From Pleurodeles waltl (Eukaryota > Chordata > Amphibia > Caudata > Salamandridae), in assembly GCF_031143425.1 (NCBI RefSeq), contig NC_090444.1, positions 1,348,754,323 through 1,348,818,322 on the forward strand: a DNA stretch of 64,000 bases. The letters run 5' to 3'. The notes beneath the pieces are model-generated. The model did not search any database and had not been told where the DNA came from. It saw only the letters and a list, made by a program, of their open reading frames with translations. Each line of letters begins with the position of its first letter. Positions within the stretch are counted from its first letter, which is position 1. Positions 17,901 to 29,680 of this stretch are shown here, one piece after another. A program made the position numbers and the translations under genes.

Positions 17901-18365
17901 ATGCAATTTAAGAAGTCAACATAAGATTTAGATCCCACAGAAAAACCATGAAGGAGTGTAATGAAACAGGAAATGCAAACCTTTTAGAAAAAGCATCAAT
18001 AAAACGCAATTAAACAACAATGATTGATCAGAGTGACAGACGAAAGACAAAACACCAGCACTGTAACTCTGGAGTGTAGGCATTGCCAGCCCCTGCCATG
18101 CAAATGACGGTGCAAAATGCAAAACTTTAAAATGGTGTAATGTAAAGGGATCCCAATCTTCTGACTCACATCACTGCACACATTTTTTTTCACTGACCCA
18201 CATAAATGGATTTTGTTGCAAGTTGTGTAGTAGGCAAGATGGAGTCTGCAACTTTGCCACAGAGGCAAACAGACTCTAGCTGGCACTGTTCAATCTCCAC
18301 ACCTGCAGTCACAGTGCTGGGGGATTGGGGTGGAGTACCTGACCAATCTGCCGTGGTAAGTGGTC
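17901..18365. other. Intron, nothing recognised
   Basis: No coding similarity or terminal repeats seen between the DIRS fragment and the LINE. Confidence 0.4.
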
Positions 18366-18369
18366 TAAC

Positions 18370-21060
18370 CTTTGGTGCAGGGGAGATGCATTGTGCTCTC
18401 ATGTGGAGTAAGGTATGGATTGCAGGCAGAGCTCATCCAAAAGGAGGAGGAGCTAGTGCGTGTGCAACAGCTCACCCCAGATGATGAGGAGGGGTGCGGT
18501 GGGTATCTACTGGCTCAGAGGCTAGTGATGTCTGTCCGAGATAAGTTGGGGAAATATACTTTGAAATCTTATTTGCAGTTACTCCACATGGATGGAGACC
18601 GGTCTGGGTGACTCAGCCTGGATACTGGCCTCTGAGTCAGCTTGCTTTTCCATTCTTCACATTAAGTCTTTTCAGGGCCAAGAAGTGTGCACCCAGGAGT
18701 ACATGGTAAATGTTTTTAAGGACCACCTAGAGCAAGTGTACAGTAGTACACCGCCATCCGACCTGGACCAACTTGCTGGTCCAGGTGATTTCTAGCCTGG
18801 ATACTGGCCTGCGAGACAGCTCGCCTTCTCATTTTTCACATTAAGTCTTCTCAGGGACAAGAAGTGTACACCCAGGATTACATTGTAAAAGTTTTTAAGG
18901 ACCACCTAGAGCAAGTGTACAGTAGTACGCAGCCATCCGACCTGGACCAACTTGCTGGTCCGGGTGATATCTAGCCTGGATACTGGCCTGCGAGACAGCT
19001 CGCCTTCCCATTTTTCACATTAAGTCTTCTCAGGGCCAAGAAGTGTACACCCAGGAGTACATAGTAAACGGTTTTAAGGACCACCTAGAGCAAGTGTACA
19101 GTAGTACGCAGCCATCCGACCTGGACCAACTTGCTGGCTTCTTAGATGCTCTGTCACTTCCGCGTGTAAGGGAGGATGTGGCCCACAATCTGGACGCCCC
19201 TCTAACCTTGGAGGAAGTCTGGACTGCACTTGCCAGCCTTCCCGGTGGAAAGACATCCGACAGTGAAGGCTTCCCCTCTGAATTCTATCAAGCCTTTGCT
19301 CTGGTGCGCACACAGTGGCTGCCAGAGGTGTAATCAGAGGCCAGTGACACTGCAGTGCTACCTCCTATGCAGGAGGGCAGCATCTCTATTGTCTTGTTCC
19401 TGGCTCTAATGCGTCTGACCCATCTGCCTACCATCCTCTTACGATGGTGAATACAGACACGAAAGTGCTCTAAAAAAGTGCTGGCTCTCAGAATGGGTCA
19501 GGTGATTTCCCACTTAATCCACGATGACCAATGTGGTTTCATTCATGGCCATAACACTACTACGAACTTGCGGAGACTGATGCACGTTCTGCATGAAGTG
19601 GAGGTCAGAGATGAGGAATTGGCACTTGTTTCTATTGACACTGCCAAAGCCTTTGATGCAGTCGATTGGTGTTACTTTATGAAGGTCCTGGAGGTAATGG
19701 GGTTTGGTGTGCACTTCATGGCTTGGGTGCGCCTCATTTACTGATCCTACGGCAAGACTGAAGGTTGGTCGTCTTTGCTCAACCCCATGGACAGTGGGCA
19801 GGCACACGCGCCAGTGGTGTCTATTATCCACTTTTCTCTTTGCCATAGCACTGGAGCCTCTAACCGCCCTGATTTGACAGGATTTGGATGACTGGGGTAT
19901 TAAGTTGGGGGCAGTTAACCATCTGGTGTACCTTTACACGGGAACACTCTCTTATCTTTGGCTCCACAGAGACCCTTCCCTCTTTTATTACAACACTTGG
20001 ATGTCTTTTGGGAGCATTCCAGTCTTAAGGTCAACCACAGAAAATCATTGGTCTTCCCCCTGGTGCCTTAGCCGCTCAAGCACCGAACACCCCTCTGGAG
20101 TTGCCCATACTCTGATAAACTGATCGGTTTCGTTCTCTGGGAGTCACAATGGCACATGCAACACAAAAATGCATGCAGAGTAAAATTAAGAGGGTTAAGG
20201 AGGACCTGTGCTCCTCTGCTCACTTCTGGACTGCTCTCATCTTATCTCTTATAGCACGAGTGGATGTTGCCAAGATGTTGTTTCTACCATGTTGCAACAC
20301 TCTTCCCCGTTTGGTCTTTCAGAGAGTGCACCTCCTCCTTACTACCTTGATGAGGGTGGGAGGTAGAGGCAGAATAGCAAGAATTCGCCTTGTCCTTCTA
20401 TTAGCGGTGGGGAGGACCAGTGGTCCCCGACATAGAATGTTACTTATTGGCTTCTCCGATACAGCAAGCCGCATACTGGCTCGCAGAGGGGAGTAACTGG
20501 GAGAAATCAATTGTGAAAGACTATACACGTATTCCATCACTTCTGCAGCTCCTGATGGCTGATTGGTCTAAGGTGCCATACCTTATCAAACATACAGCCT
20601 CACTGTAGGAAAGGACAGTTAAAGTAGTACTGGGGAGGGTGCCTTTTGCCAGAGAGTTTAACTTCTGGGACCAACCATCATTCGCAGAATCAGTGGATTA
20701 ATCCACTTCCATTTTCTACAACGTACATGTCACACCCCTGTTCCTACACAAAATCGACCCTAGTAAACCCAACACCTGTCCTAGATGTTCAGCCCCAGTG
20801 GCCTCTTTTTAGCACTTGGCCTGGGACTGCCATGCAGCTCACGCCTTCTGGCTGACTGTGGTGATGCGAGTGGCTGCTGTGGTGTAGGTGCTGATCTCGA
20901 TGTACTCTATTGTTTGTCAGTTGGGTGATATCCGTCGACAGAAGGGCAAGAAAATTGAGTTTAAATTCTTACACCTGTTACTACTTCCGGCCAAAAGGAG
21001 GATTGCCATTATTTGGATGGCCCAGGCAGTCCCCAACGCAGACAAGTAGGCAAATGATGT
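18370..21060 (+). pseudogene. L1/Tx1-type LINE ORF2, degenerate
   Basis: Fragments follow the order of a LINE ORF2. LTLEEVWTALASLPGGKTSD, followed by EGFPSEFY, is the segment leading into RT. DDQCGFIHGHNTTTNLRRL and SIDTAKAFDAVDW are RT blocks. Further pieces extend to about 21060. Several frames are needed and stops are frequent. A stretch before RT is tandemly triplicated (18614-19138). It is one of several L1/Tx1 remnants in the window. Confidence 0.75.
18614..19138 (+). repeat. Threefold ~180-bp tandem duplication inside the LINE
   Basis: Units begin agcctggatactggcct at about 18614, 18794 and 18973, and run through a segment encoding KDHLEQVYSST and LDQLAG. The spacing is 180 and 179 bp. 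The copies differ at scattered sites, so the duplication is not very recent. Only the third unit continues into the rest of ORF2. Confidence 0.85.
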
Positions 21061-21375
21061 GGCCTAAAGGGCTTTGGCGGAGAAGGTAGTATTATGAAAA
21101 TGTAGACAGGATAATAGGGCAGTGGAGGACTTGAGAGTGTGGGCGGATCTTCTGGCCATATTTATAGTTCTGGGCAGAGCTGTTGATAATGACTCTGCAG
21201 ATAATGATACTTGAAGTCTTGCCCCGTGGAAGAAGAGAGGTTTCATTTGAGTGTGATAATCCTGTTGTTCTATGTTACAAACTATCCTGACTGCTCCTAT
21301 TTGTCACATCATCAAAGATGGCTTTTTGTATTCTCTAATTGTTACTCTTAACTAAATAATCAATACATGATGTCT
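21061..21375. other. Interval between LINE and TTAA element
   Basis: Probably the 3' tail of the LINE. No protein is recognised. Confidence 0.3.
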
Positions 21376-21402
21376 TTAACCTGTTCTGTGCCTTGTGCTA
21401 CA

Positions 21403-21451
21403 GTTCCAGTGTGCCTTGGACGAGGTCACCTCGTCCAAGGCACAGGAACTG
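21403..21451. repeat. Near-perfect palindrome
   Basis: Two 24-bp arms with one mismatch flank a single central base at 21427. The inner 16 bp of each arm (GTGCCTTGGACGAGGT) match perfectly. Confidence 0.9.
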
Positions 21452-21658
21452 GGGGGAGCACTAGCGCCCCCCCGCTGTGCTCCCCCCCCCCCCCAAGGCA
21501 GGGATGGAAGGGGAAGCCCTTCCCCTTCCACCCCCGACCCCCCTCACCCCCCCTGTTACGTCAGCGTACGAGTGCGCGCTGATTTGTCACAGGGCCTCCC
21601 CCATCGCGCTGGAAGAGAAGTGCAAAGCATTTCTCTTTCGATCACATGGGGGAGGCAA

Positions 21659-21756
21659 GGAGAGGCTTCAAAGGGAAGGAAATGTATTTCCTTCCCTTTG
21701 AAGTCTCTCCAAGCGTTTCAAAAGCCGGATTGCTTGCAATTCGGCTTTTGAAACGC
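21659..21756. repeat. Two adjacent long hairpins
   Basis: First hairpin: arms 21659-21682 and 21687-21710 with a 4-base loop and one mismatch. Second: arms 21713-21733 and 21736-21756 with a 2-base loop and one mismatch. Confidence 0.88.
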
Positions 21757-21802
21757 CCACTAGACACCAGGGATGTTTTTATTTTATTTTAAATAGAAAT
21801 AA

Positions 21803-21938
21803 GGGAGCGACCCCTTGGGCAAGGGTCGCTCCCAATGGGGGGCATTTTTTAGGAAGGCCTTTTCTGACCCCCCCCCCCCCCCATTTTGTTTTTATTTTTT
21901 TAGGTGGGGAGCGACCCCTTAGGCAAGGGTCGCTCCCC
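21803..21938. repeat. Repeated GGGAGCGACCCCTT hairpins
   Basis: Two hairpins at 21803-21833 and 21906-21938 share the stem GGGAGCGACCC / GGGTCGCTCCC. A related degraded sequence lies near 50378-50400, in the second copy of the repeat. Confidence 0.8.
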
Positions 21939-22029
21939 TAGGGGGCAAAATTATATTTAGGCCATTTCTGCCCCCCTTGGTGGCCTATTTTGATGAGGCC
22001 AATCTTCCCCCAAGGGAGGCAGAAACCAC

Positions 22030-23275
22030 TAGACACCAGGAAGTTTTTTTTGTTTTCCAGATGGGGAGCGCTAGGCCTACCCACACAAGTGAGGTATCAT
22101 TTTTATCGGGAGACTTGGGGGAATGCTGGGTGGAAGGAAATTTGTGGCTCCTCTCTGATTCCAGAACTTTCTGTCACCAAAATGTGAGGAAAATGTGTTT
22201 TTTTTAGCCAAATTGTGAGGTTTGCAAAGGATTCTGGGTAAAAGAACCTGGTCAGAGCCCCACAAGTCCCCCCATCTTGGATTCCCCTAGGTCTCTAGTT
22301 TTCAGAAATGCTCAGGTTTGGTAGGTTTCCCTAGGCGCCGGCTGAGCTAGAGGCCAAAATCTACAGGTAGGCACTTTGCAAAAAACACCTCTGTTTTCTT
22401 TCAAAAAATGTGATGTGTCCAAGTTGCGTTTTGGGGCATTTCCTGTCGTGGGCGCTAGGCCTACCCACACAAGTGAGGTATCATTTTTATCGGGAGACTT
22501 GGGGGAATGCTGGGTGGAAGGAAATTTGTGGCTCCTCTCTGATTCCAGAACTTTCTGTCACCAAATTGTGAGGAAAATTTGTTTTTTTAGCCAAATTTTG
22601 AGGTTTGCAAAGGTTTCTGGGTAACAGAACCTGGTCAGAGCCCCACAAGTCACCCCATCTTGGGTTCCCCTAGGTCTCTAGTTTTCAAAAATGCACAGGT
22701 TTGGTAGGTCTCCCTAGGTGCCGGATGAGCTAGAGACCAAAATCTACAAGTAGGCACTTTGCCAAAAACACCTCTGTTTTCTTTCAAAAAATGTGATGTG
22801 TCCATGTTGCGTTTTGGGGCATTTCCTGTCGCGGGCGCTAGGCCTACCCACACAAGTGAGGTATCATTTTTATCGGGAGACTTGGGGGAACGCTGGGTGG
22901 AAGGAAATGTGTGGCTCCTCTCTGATTCCAGAACTTTCTGTCACCAAAATGTGAGGAAAATGTGTTTTTTTAGCCAAGTTTTGAGGCTTGCAAAGGATTC
23001 TGGGTAACAGAACCTGGTCAGAGCCCCACAAGTCACCCCATCTTGGATTCCCCTAGGTCTCTAGTTTTCAAAAATGCACAGGTTAGGTAGGTTTCCCTAG
23101 GTGCCGGCTGAGCTAGAGGCCAAAATCTACAGGTAGGCACTTTGCAAAAAACACCTCTGTTTTCTTTAAAAAAATGTGATGTGTCCACATTGCGTTTTGG
23201 GGCATTCCCTGTTGCGGGCGCTAGGCCTACCCACACAAGTGAAGTATCATTTTTATCGGGAGACTTGGGGGAACA
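22030..23275 (+). repeat. ~383-bp tandem repeat array, just over three units
   Basis: The marker GCGCTAGGCCTACCCACACA starts at 22068, 22452, 22835 and 23218, giving periods of 384, 383 and 383 bp. Units are highly similar, with small differences. Short ORFs in the array are repeats of the same non-coding unit in both directions. Confidence 0.92.
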
Positions 23276-24349
23276 TAGATTATCAAAACAAGTGTTATTG
23301 CCTCTTGTCTTTCTCTACATTTTATCCTTCCAAATATAAGAGAGTGTGTAAAAAAGACATCTATTTGAGAAATGCCCTGTCATTCACATGCTAGTATGGT
23401 CACCCCGAATTCAGAGATGTGCAAATAATCACTGCTCCTCAACACCTTATCTTGTGCCCATTTTGGAAATACAAAGGTTTTCTTGATAGCTATTTTTCAC
23501 TCTTTATATTTCAGCAAATGAATTGCTGTATACCCGGTATAGAATGAAAACGCACTGCAGGGTGCAGCTCATTTATTGTCTCTGGGTACCTAGGGTTCTT
23601 GATGAACCTGCAAGCCCTATATATCCCCGCAACCAGAGGAGTCCAGCAGACGTAACGGTATATTGCTTTCGAAAATCTGACATTGCAGGAAAAAGTTACA
23701 GATTAAAACGTAGAGAAAAATTGCTGTTTTTTTCACCTCAATTTCAATATTTTTCTTTTTCAGTTGTTATTTTCTGTAGGAAACCCTTGTAGTATCTACA
23801 CAAATGACCCCTTGCTGAATTCATAATTTTGTCTACTTTTCAGAAATGTTTAGGTTTCTGGGATCCAGCATTGGTTTCACGCCCATTTCTGTCACTGACT
23901 GGAAGGAGGCTGAAAGCACAAAAGTTTTAAAAAATGGGGTATGTCCCAGTAAAATGCCAAATTTGTGTTGAAAAATTGGGTTTTCTGATTCAAGTCTGCC
24001 TGTTCCTGAAAGCTGGGAAGCTGGTGATTTTAGCACCGCAAACCCTTTATTGATGCCATTTTCAGGGAAAAAACCACAAGCCTTCTTCTGCAGCCACTTT
24101 TCCCATTTTTTTGAAAAAAACTAAATTTTCACTGTATTTTGGCTAATTACTTGGCCTTCTTCAGGGGAACCCACAAAGTCTCGGTACCTCTAGAATCCCT
24201 AGGATGTTGGAAAAAAAGGACGCAAAGTTGGCTTGGCTAGCTTATGTGGACAAAAAGTTATGAGGGCCTAAGCGCAAATTGCCCCAAATAGCCAAAAAAA
24301 GGCCTGGCACAGTAGGGGGAAAAGGCCTGGCAGCGAAGGGGTTAAAAAA

Positions 24350-25130
24350 AATGTCAATCCTGCAAAAGATAGGATTAGGCAGCTGCATCCTGAGTGTCTA
24401 TGGATGGTTATTCCAGGTCCTTTTTGCCCCATCTGGGCTGACCAGGATCAGCTGAGCCTGATCCTTCCACACTGTTTCCAGTTCTTTCGACAGAAGCGGC
24501 ATCGGTGGGGAATGCATACAGCATGCCATGGGTCCAGCTGAACCTGAAGGAATACACTTGGTAATCATTCAGAGGTAAATGTATTTACACAATACCAAAT
24601 TCACTTTATGTTCTGAGCAATGACAAGGAGGTCCATGGATGGACATCCAATCTGGAGAAGATCACCTCCATCACATTGGTATGTAGTTCCCTCTAGTGGT
24701 CCTCCAACAAGAAGCAAGGAATGGTTTTCTTACTTGTAATCCCAGTTCTCTTTTAGGGGAATCTCCACTGAAGTCCTAAGCACTGAATAGTCCCACCCAC
24801 GTGCGGGGACCCCTGAGTACTTTTCCATAGAATAAGTTCTTAAGTCTAGATGTTCGCCTTTCTTGGAGAAGGCTTGCAGAATCACTTAAGAGAAAAATAT
24901 AATGAAGCCTATAGGAACAGGTTACAATGGCCAAATTCTTCAAATTGTACTTTAAAAGGGCATAGAAATCCAAAATATATAATTTAATTGTAATATTCTG
25001 TAAAACAGTTTTCACAAACCATTTTTTATAAAAGTAGAGAGATGAAGGATGGCAGGACAATGTAGCCCCAGAGGCTGGCATTATTTGAGAATAAAACAGC
25101 GCCTGCACCTTTAAGGACCCAGGGACCACC
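24350..25130. other. Possible terminal repeat of a second DIRS family
   Basis: About 24713-24830 contains a motif close to cttacttgtaatcccag followed by a stretch resembling a DIRS end. A DIRS-like gag fragment follows on the plus strand at 25330. No other gene is seen. Confidence 0.3.
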
Positions 25131-25329
25131 AGTATCCCATCATGCCTAGCAGATGGCAGTTGCTTCAGTCCTTTTTTTACAGCTCCTGGTGACAGGATCT
25201 TGGAGCACTGAGCTCAGCCTTTTAAGTTTTTTTCTCTTCAAAAATCAACAGTGGATGTTTGGGACAACAACTTTATTTGACGTTTATCATCTTTCTCTTA
25301 CATTTTCTGACTTTCCCTGGCAGGAAATT

Positions 25330-25560
25330 GTTGTGTTTTGTCAAATAAATGCCTTCTGTATTTGACAAGTGTCCTGCTTGTGGGAGAAAGAAGGCCAAAT
25401 CAGACCCTCACAATGGCGGTCTTATTTGCCTTCCACAGATCCATGTTCCTTACAAATGCCAGCACTCCAGGGAGTTTTCAAGGTGCACTCTCAGGGAGAG
25501 AGAGAAGCTCCATGGTACAGAAAAGCAACACAGGCGATAGGTGTAGTCTGAAGGTGGGAC
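25330..25560 (+). pseudogene. Gag-like Cys-rich fragment, probably DIRS
   Basis: The plus-strand frame from about 25349 contains CPACGRKKAKSDPHNGGLIC followed by a second Cys/His cluster and CTLREREKL. It is comparable to the Cys-rich start and ALRERSLKL of gag at 31300. It is short and ends at a stop. The assignment rests on this limited resemblance. Confidence 0.45.
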
Positions 25561-25737
25561 ATCAGGGCAAGGAGTGGGTCAGTCCTCTAACAGGGCTCTT
25601 CCTTCTATCTCTAAGGACCCCAGGTGAGAAAGGTCCAAAAAGAGGAGTTCAACCCAAAAACAACATTGTTCAAGGTTGAAGTTTGAGAGCATCGATGTTG
25701 AAACAAGGTACTGCACCTGCTTGTTCACCATCCAGGG

Positions 25738-25920
25738 CTGGGTCGACGTCGAGGAAGAGGCGATGGTCAAAGTCGAGAAAGGGTAGGTCGACATTGAAGA
25801 CGCGTCATCGAGGAGAAGGTCGACGTTGAGGGGGAGAAGGTCGACATCAAGGATTCTGTCGTCATCGAGGCATGAGGAGCTCGACGTTGAGGAGTGTATC
25901 GACGTAGAGGACATCACAAC
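25738..25920. repeat. Low-complexity tcgacgtcgagg-type repeat
   Basis: The motif tcgacgtcgagg and close variants occurs many times within about 180 bp. The minus-strand ORF across it is Ser/Asp-rich low complexity. It may be decayed DIRS gag, which has similar Ser-rich tracts. Confidence 0.6.
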
Positions 25921-26105
25921 ATGAGGAAAGAAGGTATCAGAGACACATTTTGACATCTCCTGACTCCCAATATTCGAGAGCCTACTCTCCTCCTTCAACA
26001 ATGCTGCTTCCTCCCTATGAGTGAACTGAGATTGCACACTCTCACACTGAGTAAAGCTGACAGATAGGCCATGACTCTAGATCACTCAGACTGTTGACAA
26101 TCAAG

Positions 26106-26465
26106 CTAAAGATTGCTTGTATAGGACCATGCTGTCTGAATGGCCGTTCCTGAGATGGATGTATCAAATGCCTTCATGATAAGGCAGATCATCTGGGTCT
26201 CCAGCAGATTTAAATGCAGACATTGCTGTGACGTGGACCAAAGGCTCCATTTTGCCATGTTGTGCTTGCAGATCAAGAACTGCCAATAAATTGGATCAAA
26301 GATACCATCTTGAACTTGCCCTGTCAAATGAAAAAGCTCAGAAGGCACAGATACAGGATGGGTCTCAAACCTCTTCTTTCTTGGGTACCGAGAAGTAAGG
26401 TGCACCTCCAGTGTCCCTTTGTTCAGCATACCAAGGATCTCTAACTGTCCAATTAAGGAGTGCAT
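26106..26465 (-). pseudogene. DIRS reverse transcriptase fragment
   Basis: A minus-strand translation reads FSVPKKEEV then decays, matching YFLVPKKEKGLRPILDL in the plus-strand DIRS copy. It lies downstream, in the same orientation, of the gag fragment at 27868-28930, with an L1 fragment between them. Confidence 0.5.
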
Positions 26466-26797
26466 AAAGAGCTTGGCCCGATGAAAGGAGTATAGTCTAG
26501 AGGGAGGACCAGAAGTGTAGAGAGTGCACTTTGCAAATCAGTTTTAAGACCTATCTAGGGGTCTGTCATTTTCATTTCCCAATTATTTGAAAAGTGGAAG
26601 AACTTCCTCTTTAGGTTAGAGAGATTTTACGGCAAGGTTGGATGGAATTGACTGGATCTGCTTCTGCTTGTGATAGCAACTCTTACACCCACTCTCTCAT
26701 GAAATGAGCAGTATATTTCCTGAGGAGTCAGGGCCTGCTAAGAGGGCTGTCGCTGCCAGGACCACTGAGCTCTGGAATAGCCTCTGAATTTCCTGCA

Positions 26798-27520
26798 ATG
26801 TTTTTTTTTTTAAACAGCTTTATTGGTTTTACTGAAGAACAAAAAAACACAACAGGTCACAATTGTGCTCCACGAATTGAGCACTACAAAGGTATATCAC
26901 AGTTGAAGAACCTATAACCACCATGAAGTTCTAATTGTGTGCCCCCATTCTCATTCCGAGGGGTCATGCCCGCACCTTCCTCCCAGGACCCAATCCATCT
27001 CCCCCACACTCGTTCATACTTGCTGGGGCAGCCCCTTGCTTCATCAGCCAGATTTTCCTGGGAGGCGCACCAGTCAACCACCCAGCGCCACTTCGCCAGA
27101 GCTGGAGCTGTCTCCGCTCTCCAGCTCGATGCAATATCCCTTTTGGCCACCAAACAGGCCATCCCCACGAAAGCGCGGTCCGCCCTTCTGGATCCCACTC
27201 ACTCAAGAACCCCCAGTAAGATTGGCAAAGGGGTGGGTTCGATCTCCACCTGTTAGACTCTGGAAACCTCTGCCAACACTGCGCGCCAGTGAGTAGTAAT
27301 ATAAGGACATGTCCACACCATATGAAAAAAGTTGGCCGTCGGACCTGCACACCAGGGACACTCAGCCTGAGGCCAAAGACCCACCCTGTGCAGCCTTTCT
27401 GGGGGAGAGATATGCTGTGTGGAGAAAATAGGTCGGCACCACTCTGAGACGGGAGGTCATGGTCAACAGTCTTGGGGCCATCAAGGTGCCCCTCCAGTCA
27501 TGGCTTTCATCGGACCCACC
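26798..27520 (-). mobile_element. L1/Tx1-type LINE 3' fragment
   Basis: A poly-T run at about 26799-26811 marks the reversed poly-A end. Minus-strand frames contain VAKRDIASSWRAETAPALAK, then RWVVDWCASQENLA and KYERVWGRWIG, which are typical of the L1 ORF2 C-terminus. It is 5'-truncated and appears inserted into the minus-strand DIRS remnant. Confidence 0.75.
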
Positions 27521-27867
27521 CATTGCCTGCAATGCTTATGGAAGTGCTTTGCTGGTCGACCCAGGTCCAGCGAGATGGCCATAATGCTGTTCCTAAGTGT
27601 TCTAGGGAGAGGACAGTCTTCTCTCATAACAGTTGCTCACCTTCAAAGGTCATGTCCATCAGAGTGGCTTGAAAATATCCGGAACAATAAGATGAGTGCA
27701 ACCAGAAATGACAGCATAGTGTGCCCGCAGTGTCTATGGATCAAACTATGGTATCCATGGACTATAAAATGCTTTCCAGGATCTGCACTGAAGTAAACAG
27801 GCAATCATTAACAAATCTGGAAATGTCTTCATTTATTTCTGTAGCCTACAACCACTAGTTTGGCCAG

Positions 27868-28930
27868 TTACCTCAAGGCATGGACAAAGCTGCCTAGCAG
27901 GCATGTGACATTCATCGTACAAAGGGTGAGACTGCTTGACACAAACCCTTCCAAGTCCAATGCATCTGGTCTCTCTAGACTCCCCATCAGAGGTACCTTA
28001 GTAAACACATTGGGGTTCAGTTTGGAAAAGGCAGCCTGACTCAGCAACACCCCTCTGGTGATGGATGCAAGGAAAACAAATTTGGATCACCTGGAGCTGG
28101 CTGATAGCATCTAGCAGTTTGTTGATTGCTGGACCTGAGAAAGACTTCCCCAAGGAAGCCAAGACAGGGACCAGTAGTGTCTATTTGAATGGGAGCAATG
28201 GGTCTGCAACTGAAGAAGTAATTTGCAAGAGCTCCATTAAAATGTTAGACTTTGGTTCCTCGGACGGCAATGTCAGTTTCAGTTATCGCATCTTTATTCA
28301 CAAGTAGGGTGAAGGAAAATACTTCCTCTGCCAGGGCCTCAGAAGGATAAGGGATGTCCCCTTCTGGAGAGGTCTCTAAACCACTCGCCTTCTGTGAGTG
28401 ATGGTAAAGGCCAGCAAATCAGAGTAAGAAGGCATAAGAAGATTGTAGGTCTCAAAATCATTATTATACTTATCAAAAATGGTTATGTTGTCATAGCTGA
28501 ATAGCTCCTCCATCTGTGTAAATGTTCAGGCCACACGAAGAGATTGTTCCTCAAGACAAGGTCTGACCTTCTCGTGCCTCCTAGATAATTTCAAACAACT
28601 TCAAGCAAGGTTCCAGTAATGACTCCATAGGTGTCAACATAGATAGCACTTGACTGACAGGGGACAGGCCATCTAGAACTTCTTTCTAGGTGCCAAGTCC
28701 TGGGACAGTGGAGGCACAGAGATGGAAAGTGTTGGGGTTATAGCACCAAGCAGGAATTGGTGGATCCCTTGCACAGTGGCACAGAGAGTCCTGTAGCAGT
28801 CCCTAACATGTCCAACATGCCCTGGCAAAAGGCCTTGAACTGCATTGGGATAATCAGATGAGAAGGGAAAAAGGGCTGGATTTTCAGCAGCCATGAAATG
28901 GGCTTTAAGGATGAGCAACAGCCCAATTTG
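27868..28930 (-). pseudogene. DIRS gag-like fragment
   Basis: The minus strand contains SSSLTLCTMNVTCLLGSFVH, matching SNSLALRSMNTACLLGRYSH near 32550 in the plus-strand copy. Farther toward the N-terminus a segment near 28700-28900 reads SDYPNAVQGLLPGHVGHV, which I do not place precisely. It is broken by stops. Confidence 0.6.
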
Positions 28931-28934
28931 AGGT

Positions 28935-29675
28935 ATTCGAACCAGGACTGTAAAGGGTTTCTAAGAGTGACATTGCTTCTGTCATAAATGAGAGGATTTC
29001 TCTTTCCTACAGCACTTACTAATCACAGTCTATGGCATCTTGGTTAAATTCAAGACACCACTTGAAGATGTTGTGTGGATCTGTTAAAACATTCACTTGT
29101 AGCAGTGATGACAGGATTTGAACCCCAAATCTATTGTTTGAGAAATCTGACCTAGTCGTTTTTGATCTTGGGGAATATTCCTTCTGTGAAACATTGCAAT
29201 TGAGCTCTGGATCACTCTACTGAGGCACAGTAAAACAGTAACTGATGTCAGAGTGCCGGCTGGTGCTTATTATACGCTAGAGACGCCAAATTCAGGAGAC
29301 AAAGTCAGGGTTGGAGATGCATCATGCCACCGGAGAGCTACAGCTGGTGTAAAGCTTTTCCTACACAGAACGATACCTAGGAATTACCCTTAAGATGAGG
29401 TATCTGCAGAAAGATGCAGTGATCAAAATTCCTCATTGTGAGAAGCTTAACGTCATCAGGTTAAGGGGGAGACTTTATCTTCGGAGAGTTTTCAGGCTCA
29501 TTGTGAGACACCATTCACCGGCGACCACTCCCTGGGTGAGTCGCTGCTTCGGACATCTGTGAAAATTATATTTTTGGGACTCCTTCCAGATCTAGTATTG
29601 AACTGGGTATGAGAATGGAACTGTGTTGGAAATACCCGGAATGGCAACTGTGCTGGTTCCAACCCCTCTTGAGAA
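28935..29675. other. Uncharacterised, probably decayed DIRS 5' part
   Basis: The position follows the gag fragment in the minus direction. No protein is recognised. Confidence 0.3.
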
Positions 29676-29680
29676 CAACA

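Larger units (their letters stand above)
21380..24341. mobile_element. TTAA-flanked non-autonomous DNA element with internal tandem array
   Basis: TTAA lies at both ends (21376-21379 and 24342-24345). The ends form an imperfect inverted repeat: CCTGTTCTGTGCC on the left, and CCCCTTCGCTGCC when the right end is reverse-complemented. TTAA target sites are used by piggyBac-like and Kolobok elements, and a CC start favours piggyBac-like. No transposase ORF is present. The left part holds a run of hairpins (21403-21938), the middle a ~383-bp tandem array (about 22030-23275). The right part recurs at 52420-53475. The superfamily is an inference. Confidence 0.6.

Noticed and set aside
22077..23394. 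Repeated ORFs of 65-82 codons on both strands
   Set aside because: They are the same 383-bp repeat unit read in different copies and strands, with no protein signature.
25579..26037. 152-codon minus-strand ORF as a host gene
   Set aside because: Much of it is Ser/Asp low complexity from the tcgacgtcgagg repeat, and it lies among DIRS fragments.
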